DNA from: Gemmatimonadota bacterium
GTDB taxonomy: Bacteria; Gemmatimonadota; Gemmatimonadetes; Longimicrobiales; Gaopeijiaceae
Assembly: GCA_022563405.1 (NCBI GenBank)
Contig: JADFNK010000018.1
Location: 1 to 37,557 of the forward strand
Direction of reading: 5' to 3'
DNA: 37,557 nucleotides
Shown: positions 7,239 to 13,926 of the stretch, in pieces
Layout of the letters: each line of letters starts with the position of its first letter
Position numbering within the stretch: the first letter of the stretch is position 1
The notes under the pieces: generated by a model
What the model saw: the letters and a program-made list of their open reading frames with translations, nothing else
Database searches by the model: none
What the model was told of the DNA's origin: nothing
Position numbers and translations under genes: made by a program

Positions 7239-7652
7239 CTAGATCTGGACGTAGATTTCTTGGCCCCGGATCCGGACGTCGTAGACGGGTACGGGCTTGA
7301 TGGCCGGAAGCCCGACGGCCCTTCCCGTGCAAACGTCAAACCTAGCGCCGTGGTACAAGCACTCCAATCGATCCCCGTCCAGCTCTCCGTCGGAGAGCGG
7401 AAGATCCTGGTGCGAGCAACGATTCTGGAGGGCATAGAGATCGCCGTCGATGTTGGCCAGAACGATAAGTTCCTGCTCCACCTCGACCTCCAAGAGGCTG
7501 CCTGGCGGGCACTCACTGAGGTCGGCGACCTTCACCCACGTTCCGTCGCCCTCCCCTCCGTCCGATACATCGGAGCTTCCGTCAGATACATCCGAACTCC
7601 CGCTAGACGCATCGGAGCCTTCGCTGGAGGTGTCCGAGTCCCCGTCAGACAT
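7239..7652 (-). CDS. Rieske-type [2Fe-2S] ferredoxin with Ser/Asp repeat linker
   Basis: The C-terminal ~100 residues form a Rieske ferredoxin domain, with cluster ligands in CSHQDLPL (Cys79, His81) and CLYHGARF (Cys98, His101). Single-domain Rieske proteins carry electrons to oxygenases; in suf operons they may act as an electron carrier or a client of the pathway. The first ~35 residues are a low-complexity Ser/Asp/Gly stretch made of 7-residue repeats (SDVSDGS type), encoded by a 21-bp DNA repeat. The start overlaps the sufD stop by 8 bases, so translation is probably coupled. The linker is probably disordered and its function is unknown. Confidence 0.88.
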   Translation of the reverse strand: MSDGDSDTSSEGSDASSGSSDVSDGSSDVSDGGEGDGTWVKVADLSECPPGSLLEVEVEQELIVLANIDGDLYALQNRCSHQDLPLSDGELDGDRLECLYHGARFDVCTGRAVGLPAIKPVPVYDVRIRGQEIYVQI

Positions 7653-7668
7653 GTTCGAGCTTCCGCTC
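7564..7668. repeat. 21-bp tandem repeat, four to five copies, across the Rieske start
   Basis: Units begin at 7564, 7585, 7606, 7627 and, more diverged, 7648. Each starts with GA and has a TCGGAG- or TCCGA-like middle and a CCG(T/C) end. The first four encode the 7-residue Ser/Asp repeats of the Rieske linker. The fifth contains the Rieske start codon (7652-7650) and the last codons of sufD, so the array may have grown by duplication of the gene junction. Confidence 0.75.
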
Positions 7669-9003
7669 GATCGCGCGTGTCACCTTCTCGACCACTCCGC
7701 CGAGCGGCAGCCGGGCCAGGACGTCTCCGAGAAAGCCCAAGACGATCAGACGCTCCGCCTGGTCCTGGCTCAGCCCTCGGCTCAGAAGATAGAAGAGCGC
7801 CTCGGAATCGAGCTGGCCGACCGTGGCACCGTGCGAGCACCTCACGTCGTCGGCCTGGATTTCGAGGTTCGGGAGGGAGTTGGCTCGACATTCGTCTGAG
7901 AGCAGGAGATTTCGGTTGGTCTGGTACGCGTCGGTCCTTTGAGCGTCGCGATGTACCCGAATCATCCCCCGGAACGCCGACTGGGCGCGGTCGTCGAGCG
8001 CGCCCTTGTAGAGGAGGTCGCTTCCGGTGTCGGGGGCCACGTGGTCCTGGCTGGTGTTGTGGTCGAAGTGCTGATCCTCGTCCCCGAAGTAGAGGCCCAG
8101 CAGTTCGCTGTGCGCGCCGGGCCCGAGAAGCCGAGAGTTGAGGTCGAGGCGGGTGACCGAAGCGCCGAGACTCACGTTGAGCGTGTCGAGCTTTGCATCC
8201 CGATGGGCGAGGGTGCGTTGTGCCGACTGGCAGAACACGTCCCGGCCCAGCTGCTGAATGGAGACGAATTGAATCTGGGCTCCGTCGCGCGCGATGACCT
8301 CGACGGCGGACGAAACGAAAGTGCGCTGGTCGAAGTCGTCGGAGAGCAGCTCTTCCACGTACGAGAGCTGACTTTCCGGCTCGGCCACGATCAACGTGCG
8401 CGCGAAGACCGCTGAACCGGCGTGCGAGACCCAGCGAGTGACCCGGACCGGAAGGTCGAGCTTCACGTTCCGGGGGACGTAGAGGAGCACGCCGTCCGTC
8501 CAGAGCGCTGCGTTGAGCGCCTGGAGCTTGCCATCCTCGGGCGGCACGACCTCGGTGGCGAGTAATTCTTCGAGAAGATCTCCGTGCTCGTGTACGGCGG
8601 ACCGCAGCGAGGTCAGGATGACGCCCTGCTCTTCGAGCGCAGGATCGAGGTCGACGTGGACGACACTGCCGTCGACCAGCACCGCGTGACCCGAGGCGGC
8701 AAGGTCTTCCTCCATGGCGGCTACGAGCCCGGCAGGGCGGGAGCCATTCTCGGCCAACCCACCATCGGTCACGAGCCGGAGGTCGGCGAGGTTCACCACC
8801 CGAGAGACATCCGTGTACCGCCATTCTTCCGAGCGCGTGCTCGGAAAGGGAGTGTCTTCGAACACCGACCACGCGTGGCGCCTGCGCTCACTCAACCACG
8901 AGGGGGCACCCTCGCTGATCCTCTCGACCGCGCTCTCGTCCAAAGAACTGGGTGTCTCCTCCTCCGCGATCGGCGCCTCCGCGGCTTGAGGGGAGTTGGA
9001 CAT
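7645..9003 (-). CDS. sufD: Fe-S cluster assembly protein SufD
   Basis: SufD pairs with SufB in the SufBC2D complex that builds Fe-S clusters. The N-terminal helical region has the usual SEEWRYTDVSRV motif (residues ~57-68). The body is the right-handed beta-helix with runs such as GAQIQFVSIQQLGRDVF. The C-terminal conserved segment contains DVRCSHGATVGQLDSEALFYLLSRGLSQDQAERL, including the His of the SufB-SufD interface. At 452 residues it has the normal length. Its ATG overlaps the sufB stop (TGATG), so the two are translationally coupled. The C-terminal codons lie in the 21-bp repeat that continues into the Rieske gene. Confidence 0.94.
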   Translation of the reverse strand: MSNSPQAAEAPIAEEETPSSLDESAVERISEGAPSWLSERRRHAWSVFEDTPFPSTRSEEWRYTDVSRVVNLADLRLVTDGGLAENGSRPAGLVAAMEEDLAASGHAVLVDGSVVHVDLDPALEEQGVILTSLRSAVHEHGDLLEELLATEVVPPEDGKLQALNAALWTDGVLLYVPRNVKLDLPVRVTRWVSHAGSAVFARTLIVAEPESQLSYVEELLSDDFDQRTFVSSAVEVIARDGAQIQFVSIQQLGRDVFCQSAQRTLAHRDAKLDTLNVSLGASVTRLDLNSRLLGPGAHSELLGLYFGDEDQHFDHNTSQDHVAPDTGSDLLYKGALDDRAQSAFRGMIRVHRDAQRTDAYQTNRNLLLSDECRANSLPNLEIQADDVRCSHGATVGQLDSEALFYLLSRGLSQDQAERLIVLGFLGDVLARLPLGGVVEKVTRAIERKLEHV

Positions 9004-10418
9004 CAGCCGACCGATCCCTCCATCTCGAGCTCGATGAGCCGGTTGAGCTCGACGGCGTACTCGAGCGGAAGCTGCTTGGCGATCGGCTCGATGAATCCGC
9101 GCACGATCAGCGCCATGGCCTCCTCTTTGGTCAGGCCTCGGCTCATGAGGTAGAAGAGCTGAGTGTCGCCGATCTTGGAGACGGTCGCCTCGTGCCCGAT
9201 GGTGGCTCGCTTCCCCTCGATCTCGATATACGGATAGGTATCCGTGCGCGAGGTCGAGTTGATGAGAAGCGCATCACACTCGACGTTGGACCGCGCGTTG
9301 TGCGCACCCTCGTACACCTTGCAGAGGCCACGGTACGACGATCGGCCAGTGCCCTTCGAAATCGACTTCGAGGTGATCGAGGACGTCGTGTTCGGGGCCA
9401 CGTGAACGACCTTACCCCCGGTGTCCTGGTGCTGGCCGTCGCTCGCATAAGCGATGGACATGATGTCTCCGTGTGCCCCTTCACCCACGAGGTAACACGA
9501 AGGATACTTCATGGTGAGCTTCGACCCGAGGTTGCCGTCGAGCCATTCCATGGTCGCGTTCTCGTTCACCACGGCGCGTTGCGTCACGAGGTTGTACATG
9601 TTGTTCGACCAGTTCTGAATGGTCGTGTACCGGAATCTGGAGTCCTTCTTCAGGACGACCTCGATCACACCCGAGTGGAATGAGTCGGTGGAGTAGACCG
9701 GCGCCGTGCATCCCTCGATGTAGTGAGCCTGAGCGCCCTCATCCAGAATGATCAGCGTGCGCTCGAACTGCCCCATGCGCTCCTGGTTGACCCGGAAGTA
9801 TGCCTGTAGGGGGGTATCGAGCTTCACTCCCTTCGGAATGTAGAGGAACGATCCCCCCGACCAGACGGCCGAGTTGAGCGCGGCGAACTTGTTGTCGGCC
9901 GCGGGAATGATGGTCGCGAAGTGCTCCCGGAAGAGGTCCGGGTGGTTCTTGAGCCCGTCTTCGATCGAATCGAAGATCACGCCTTTGGAAGACCACTCCT
10001 CCTTGAGCGAGTGGTACACCATCTCGGACTCGTACTGCGCGCCGACGCCGGACAGGAGTTTCTGCTCAGCCTCGGGGATGCCCAACCGCTCGAACGTGTT
10101 CTTGATGGTGTCCGGAACGTCGTCCCAGGAGCGCTCCATCTGCTCCTGCGGCTTCACATAGAAGTAGATCTCATGCAGCGTCGCCTCGAGATGCGAGAGG
10201 TCCCCGCCCCAGGTCGGCATCGGCTTCGACTCGTAGATCTTCAAGGCCTTCAGACGGAACTCGAGCATCCACTCAGGCTCCTCCTTGTGCTCCGAAATCT
10301 CCCGGACGACTCCCTCGTCCAGCCCGGGCTTTGTCCGATAGACGTGCGCCTCTTCATCGACGAATCCGTACTGATATTCGTCGAGACCGAGCCCCTCTAC
10401 GAGTTGATTTTCTGGCAT
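9003..10418 (-). CDS. sufB: Fe-S cluster assembly scaffold SufB
   Basis: SufB is the cluster-building subunit of SufBC2D. The sequence has the typical N-terminal [29 protein letters not shown], the PTWGGDLS segment, the beta-helix core with [18 protein letters not shown], and the C-terminal [24 protein letters not shown] with the conserved Cys near residue 400, then [28 protein letters not shown]. The length of 471 residues is standard. The ATG at 10418 follows AGGAG about 10 bases away. It lies 67 bases after sufC and directly before sufD. Confidence 0.96.
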   Translation of the reverse strand: MPENQLVEGLGLDEYQYGFVDEEAHVYRTKPGLDEGVVREISEHKEEPEWMLEFRLKALKIYESKPMPTWGGDLSHLEATLHEIYFYVKPQEQMERSWDDVPDTIKNTFERLGIPEAEQKLLSGVGAQYESEMVYHSLKEEWSSKGVIFDSIEDGLKNHPDLFREHFATIIPAADNKFAALNSAVWSGGSFLYIPKGVKLDTPLQAYFRVNQERMGQFERTLIILDEGAQAHYIEGCTAPVYSTDSFHSGVIEVVLKKDSRFRYTTIQNWSNNMYNLVTQRAVVNENATMEWLDGNLGSKLTMKYPSCYLVGEGAHGDIMSIAYASDGQHQDTGGKVVHVAPNTTSSITSKSISKGTGRSSYRGLCKVYEGAHNARSNVECDALLINSTSRTDTYPYIEIEGKRATIGHEATVSKIGDTQLFYLMSRGLTKEEAMALIVRGFIEPIAKQLPLEYAVELNRLIELEMEGSVG

Positions 10419-10485
10419 GATCCTTCATCTCCTGCTGAGTCGCGCCGAGCGACTCGCTGAATCGTTCTATGTCAGGTGACCCCTG

Positions 10486-11319
10486 CTACGCCGTCAACGC
10501 CTCCTCCTGCTCCTTTTCTTCCTTCCCCTCCTCCTTCTTACCCTCCTCGTCCCCTTCTTGCTCCTTCCAGTCCGCGTATCCCTGTTCCTCCAACGCAATC
10601 GCCACTTCGGGTCCGCCGGATAGGACGATGCGCCCGCCGACCATCACGTGAACCGCATCCGGCTGGATGTAGTTGAGCATGCGCTGGTAGTGCGTGATCA
10701 GGAGGATCGCCATCTCCGGATTCTCTTCTCGCAGCGTGTTGACGCCGTTCGCCACGATCTGGAGAGCGTCGATGTCGAGTCCCGAGTCCGTTTCGTCCAT
10801 GAGCGCGAGCGACGGGCGAAGCACGGCCATCTGTAGGATCTCGTTGCGCTTCTTCTCACCGCCACTGAACCCATCGTTGACCGGACGTTCGGCGAACGAC
10901 GGATCCATGTCGAGCAGCTTCATGCGGTCCAAGAGTTCGTCTTGAAAGTCGAAGAGGTCCACCTCTTCGCCGTCCTCGAGCCGGGCCTGCAAGGCCGTCC
11001 TCAAGAAATTCGCGATGGAAACACCCGGAATTTCAGTGGGATACTGAAACGCCAGGAACATTCCGGCGAGAGCACGCTCGTTGGGCTCCAAATCGAGGAG
11101 AGGCTGCCCCTTGAAGACGACATCACCACTCGTGACCTCGTACTCGGGATGGCCCGCCAGCACCTTGGCGAGGGTGCTCTTTCCGGAGCCGTTGGGCCCC
11201 ATGATGGTGTGGACTTCGCCGGGCCGAATCTCCAAATTCACGCCCGTAAGAATTTCGAGGTCTTCGTCCGCAACCTTGGCACGAAGGTCAGTAATCGTAA
11301 GGATAGAGGTATCGCTCAT
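10486..11319 (-). CDS. sufC: Fe-S cluster assembly ATPase SufC with charged C-terminal tail
   Basis: SufC is the ABC-type ATPase that drives rearrangement of SufB-SufD. Walker A is GPNGSGKST, the signature is [13 protein letters not shown], and Walker B is [14 protein letters not shown] with the SufC-typical Thr-Asp after the Glu; the switch His is in [10 protein letters not shown]. The ATG at 11319 starts [16 protein letters not shown]; the frame is open to a TTG at 11367, but that would put the start inside the Fur-like palindrome. The last ~25 residues are an unusual Glu/Lys/Gln-rich tail (roughly [14 protein letters not shown] and onward) not found in typical SufC of ~250 residues. It is the first gene of the suf operon. 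Confidence 0.94.
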   Translation of the reverse strand: MSDTSILTITDLRAKVADEDLEILTGVNLEIRPGEVHTIMGPNGSGKSTLAKVLAGHPEYEVTSGDVVFKGQPLLDLEPNERALAGMFLAFQYPTEIPGVSIANFLRTALQARLEDGEEVDLFDFQDELLDRMKLLDMDPSFAERPVNDGFSGGEKKRNEILQMAVLRPSLALMDETDSGLDIDALQIVANGVNTLREENPEMAILLITHYQRMLNYIQPDAVHVMVGGRIVLSGGPEVAIALEEQGYADWKEQEGDEEGKKEEGKEEKEQEEALTA

Positions 11320-11352
11320 GCGGAATGAAAAGCTGCTGTGAGGGGCCTTATC

Positions 11353-11365
11353 GAGAATGATTCTC
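11353..11365 (-). promoter_or_regulatory. Fur-box-like palindrome at the suf promoter
   Basis: GAGAATGATTCTC is a perfect 6-1-6 palindrome, close to the core of the Fur 7-1-7 consensus (TGATAAT-n-ATTATCA). It lies 34 bases upstream of the sufC ATG and just downstream of the candidate -10 box, where bound repressor would block initiation. Iron-dependent repression of suf by Fur is known in other bacteria; here it is inferred from the site alone. Confidence 0.6.
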
Positions 11366-11375
11366 AATTACAGGA

Positions 11376-11404
11376 AAGCTAGATTGGCGGTGGCATACCG
11401 TCAA
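11376..11404 (-). promoter_or_regulatory. Candidate sigma-70 promoter of the suf operon
   Basis: On the minus strand TTGACG (11404-11399) is followed after 17 bases by TAGCTT (11381-11376). The -35 is good and the -10 weak. Transcription would start near 11369, a few bases before the Fur-like palindrome. It lies in the 92-base gap between the divergent sufC and patatin genes. Confidence 0.45.
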
Positions 11405-11411
11405 GCTGGAG

Positions 11412-12323
11412 ATGACTGCATGTATGGTCCAAGCCGTGACGTACTCTAAACAGGTGTCGGGCACGGGGCGAGAGGTCGATTCTCGGACCTGGGTCATCAT
11501 GGGTGGTGGTGCTGCCAAGGGGCTCGCGCACGTGGGGGCGTGGAAGGCAATTCAGGAGGCTGAGATTCCCGTGGCCGGGATCATCGGTACGAGTACCGGT
11601 GCGATGATGGGAGCCGCCGTAGCCGCGGGGAGGACCGTCGAGGAAATGGAGGAGCGCACCCAGCGCCTCCGACGACGCGACATCATGAGAGTGAACCGCC
11701 GCGCCCTATGGGTTAACGGAATTCGTTCCCAGAGCGTGTTCCGGGGCGACGTACTCCGGCAGTTTATCCAGGACCTGCTCCCGACCGAGGATTGGCGTGA
11801 TTTGACCATCCCTCTGATGGTCAATGCGGTGGATTTGGCGTCGGGTGAGATCGTCTGGTTCGGTCATGAGAGTGATCAGGACACGGCCCTTGTCGATTGT
11901 GTCCATGCGTCGGCCGCTCTTCCGGTTCTCTTTCCTCCGGTCGAGGTCGGGGGGCGTATGCTCATCGATGGGGGAGCCGTGGACATGCTTCCTCTCGGGA
12001 GGGCCGCGGAGATGGGTGCCACCCGGATCATCGCAATCGATGTCGGTGCCGGCCCGCGGGTGGACGCCCAGGTTGTGGTGGACGGCGGCCTGATCGCCGT
12101 TCATCAGAGGGTCTTCTCCATGATGGCCGGGCACAAGAGAAGGGAATCGGTTCGGAGCTGGACCGGGGTTCCGCTCACCTACGTATGCCCCGACTTCGAA
12201 GATACCGACGGGTTCGACTTCAAAAAGCGCCGCTTCTTCATCGAGGAAGGGTATCGGGCGACTCGTGAGGCGCTCGCGGTGCCCGCCGCTCCGCCGGGCG
12301 ACAGATCGCCCGCCGGGGGCTGA
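11412..12323 (+). CDS. Patatin-like phospholipase / serine esterase
   Basis: Patatin-family enzymes hydrolyse acyl esters with a Ser-Asp dyad. All parts are visible: the glycine-rich oxyanion loop MGGGAAKGLAHVG (~30-42), the nucleophile elbow GTSTG (59-63, Ser61), and DGG (Asp186) in MLIDGGAVDMLPLG. The protein lacks a signal peptide and transmembrane segments and is probably cytoplasmic. At 303 residues it is a compact bacterial RssA-like type. The ATG at 11412 has GGAG immediately before it, and an in-frame ATG four codons later has longer spacing; the start is uncertain by four residues. It is divergent from suf and convergent with the ybjQ-like gene. Confidence 0.88.
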   Translation: MTACMVQAVTYSKQVSGTGREVDSRTWVIMGGGAAKGLAHVGAWKAIQEAEIPVAGIIGTSTGAMMGAAVAAGRTVEEMEERTQRLRRRDIMRVNRRALWVNGIRSQSVFRGDVLRQFIQDLLPTEDWRDLTIPLMVNAVDLASGEIVWFGHESDQDTALVDCVHASAALPVLFPPVEVGGRMLIDGGAVDMLPLGRAAEMGATRIIAIDVGAGPRVDAQVVVDGGLIAVHQRVFSMMAGHKRRESVRSWTGVPLTYVCPDFEDTDGFDFKKRRFFIEEGYRATREALAVPAAPPGDRSPAGG

Positions 12324-12361
12324 TCGACTGTTCAGCCAGGTGGCTGATGGACCGCTCAGCC
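12318..12361. repeat. Duplicated hairpin carrying the stop codons of two convergent genes
   Basis: GGCTGA-N8-TCAGCC occurs twice with a 24-base period (12318-12337 and 12342-12361). The TGA of the first left arm is the patatin stop. The TCA of the second right arm is the stop of the minus-strand ybjQ-like gene. Each unit can form a 6-bp stem on either strand. There is no T-run, so termination would be weak or Rho-linked. Confidence 0.65.
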
Positions 12362-12679
12362 GTCGGCTTCGACTATGACTCCTGTGCCATAACAGAGCAT
12401 CTCGGCGGCGCCGGTCTGAATCATGGACGTCTGGAAGCGCACGCCGATCACCGCGTTCGCACCCAAGGCCTCGGCATCTTCAACGAGGCGATCGATCGAC
12501 TGCTCACGAGCTTCGGCGAGCATCTTGGTGTACTCGTGGATTTCGCCCCCGGCCAAATTGCGAAGGATCGCCATGATGTCCTTCCCCAAGTGGCGCGCGC
12601 GGATCGTGTTCCCTCTCACGAGCCCCAGCGTTCGCACGACACGTTTGCCCGCGATTTCGTCCGTGGTTACAAGGATCAT
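12356..12679 (-). CDS. YbjQ/UPF0145 family protein
   Basis: The 107-residue protein matches the YbjQ (UPF0145) family: MILVTTDEIAGKRVVRTLGLVRGNTIRARHLGKDI at the N-terminus, then ALGANAVIGVRFQTSMI and a C-terminal YGTGVIVE. Members form pentameric rings; the function is not settled, although a heavy-metal-binding role has been proposed. The frame is open to 12910, but the ATG at 12679 starts the family's usual N-terminus and overlaps the anti-sigma stop as ATGA. It is the third gene of an operon with a sigma factor and anti-sigma factor, an uncommon position that may link it to the same stress response. Confidence 0.85.
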   Translation of the reverse strand: MILVTTDEIAGKRVVRTLGLVRGNTIRARHLGKDIMAILRNLAGGEIHEYTKMLAEAREQSIDRLVEDAEALGANAVIGVRFQTSMIQTGAAEMLCYGTGVIVEADG

Positions 12680-13098
12680 CGGTAGACGTTTCGGTAGGGA
12701 TCCGTGAGCCATTCCTTGCGGCGCTCGTAGATGACGGTGCCAAAAAGAAAGAGAATTCCTAGGCCGATCGCGGAGGTGGCAAGCTTTTCCCAGGCGTCGA
12801 TCGCGGAGGAGAAGTAGAGGTACGAACCGTAAAGGCCCCAGGTCACGAATCCGCTGATGAGCATGATCCATCCGAGCGGCCGTGTGATCCGCCGATGGAC
12901 CGCGCCCCATACGGACTGATCCTTGGCGAGGCCGAAGGACATGGCCTGTAGGTCATGTTTCATGGTTCGGAAAAGCGCGAGATCTCTCTGGAGCTCGGTC
13001 GAACTCGCCACCGCGGCGTCGATTCGAGCACACTCCTCGGGTGCGGCCTCTCCGTCGAGATAACGCATGAGATTTTCGTGGCTCACGTTTTCAGTCAC
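12676..13098 (-). CDS. Anti-sigma factor with two membrane segments, no zinc motif
   Basis: The N-terminus SHENLMRYLDGEAAPEECARIDAAV has the layout of anti-sigma domains that clamp ECF sigma factors, including the LxxYLDGE motif. The zinc ligands of the ZAS type (His-x3-Cys-x2-Cys) are absent, with only one Cys nearby. Two hydrophobic segments follow, GWIMLISGFVTWGLYGSYLYF and ATSAIGLGILFLFGTVIY, then a short basic tail, so the protein is an inner-membrane sensor with little outside the membrane. It starts at a GTG (13098) with a strong AGGAGG seven bases upstream, 30 bases after the sigma gene. Its stop overlaps the ybjQ start. The role is inferred from position and N-terminus. Confidence 0.78.
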   Translation of the reverse strand: MTENVSHENLMRYLDGEAAPEECARIDAAVASSTELQRDLALFRTMKHDLQAMSFGLAKDQSVWGAVHRRITRPLGWIMLISGFVTWGLYGSYLYFSSAIDAWEKLATSAIGLGILFLFGTVIYERRKEWLTDPYRNVYR

Positions 13099-13128
13099 GA
13101 TACTTCCTCCTCGGGGTATCCGTGGCGG

Positions 13129-13695
13129 TCACGGGTACTCCGCATTCGTTGCAACCAATGCCTCACGGAGGGCGACTCGGGCATGATAGAGACGACTTGC
13201 TACAGTGCCCTCCGGTATCTCGAGAATGTCGGCGATCTCAGAGTAGCGAAACCCCTGAAGCTCCTTCAGAACCAGTATTTCGCGGTGCTCCTCGGCGAGT
13301 GTGTTGAGTGATTTCCATAGGATCAGGCTGGCCTCACTGCGCTCGTGGAGGCGGGCCGGATCGGAAGAGGCCCCGGCCGGCCGGACCTCGATCTGTTCGT
13401 CGCGCACTTCGTGGCGTTCGCGCGATTGCCGGCTTCGGATCACGTCGCGGCACTGATTCCTCAAGATTTGAAAGAACCACGGCCCGAACGGGCGAGTGAT
13501 GTCGAAGCGGTGAAGCGATTGCCAAGCTTTGATGAACGCATCTTGTAACGCGTCCCTGGCCTCGTCCACGCTGCCGAGCATCCCGACGGCCAAACGGAGA
13601 CCAGGGCCCTCGTAGGCTCGCACCAACGGCTCGTACGATCGGGGGTCTCCCGATTTGGACATTCGGACCACTTCGCGTTCGACCTCCGGTTGCAA
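13129..13695 (-). CDS. ECF-type RNA polymerase sigma factor
   Basis: Region 2 is seen in YEPLVRAYEGPGLRLAVGMLGSVDEARDALQDAFIKAWQSLHRFD followed by PFGPWFFQILRNQCRDVIR. Region 4 is LNTLAEEHREILVLKELQGFRYSEIADILEIPEGTVASRLYHARVALREAL, with the DNA-recognition helix. The 188-residue length is normal. The start is a TTG at 13695 with AAGGAG ten bases upstream; an ATG at residue 12 is an alternative. It is followed by the anti-sigma gene, the usual order, and is divergent from ligA. The stimulus and regulon are unknown. Confidence 0.9.
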   Translation of the reverse strand: MQPEVEREVVRMSKSGDPRSYEPLVRAYEGPGLRLAVGMLGSVDEARDALQDAFIKAWQSLHRFDITRPFGPWFFQILRNQCRDVIRSRQSRERHEVRDEQIEVRPAGASSDPARLHERSEASLILWKSLNTLAEEHREILVLKELQGFRYSEIADILEIPEGTVASRLYHARVALREALVATNAEYP

Positions 13696-13749
13696 CGCCT
13701 TTTCGCTCCTTGTTCTGAATGGCTACGATCACCATCCAAGATTTATTCA

Positions 13750-13776
13750 TGCCGGGGCGTTCGAACGTGTAAGGTT
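13750..13776 (-). promoter_or_regulatory. Possible promoter region of the sigma operon with a palindrome
   Basis: In the 231-base gap between the sigma gene and ligA lies the palindrome CGTTCGAACG (13758-13767). On the minus strand it sits between a TTACAC and a TGAATA that are 17 bases apart, a weak sigma-70-like pair. It could be an operator or part of an autoregulated promoter. No second element was found, so this is tentative. Confidence 0.25.
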
Positions 13777-13926
13777 ATGCCAAGAATGGCGGAGGGCACA
13801 GGGACAAGGGCCATGTGCCAGCGCTTCAAGCGCCGACCCGCTGTACTCCACGACAGCCTCCCCGGCTGTACGGGTCCGCTGCTATTCGCCACGTTACGAG
13901 GCTCGAATCGCAAGAATGGAGTTTCT

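Noticed and set aside
13690-13926. Extending LigA upstream to an ATG at 13690
   Set aside because: The extra 79 residues are unrelated to ligases and overlap the sigma gene's start region; the TTG at 13927 with GGAG fits better.
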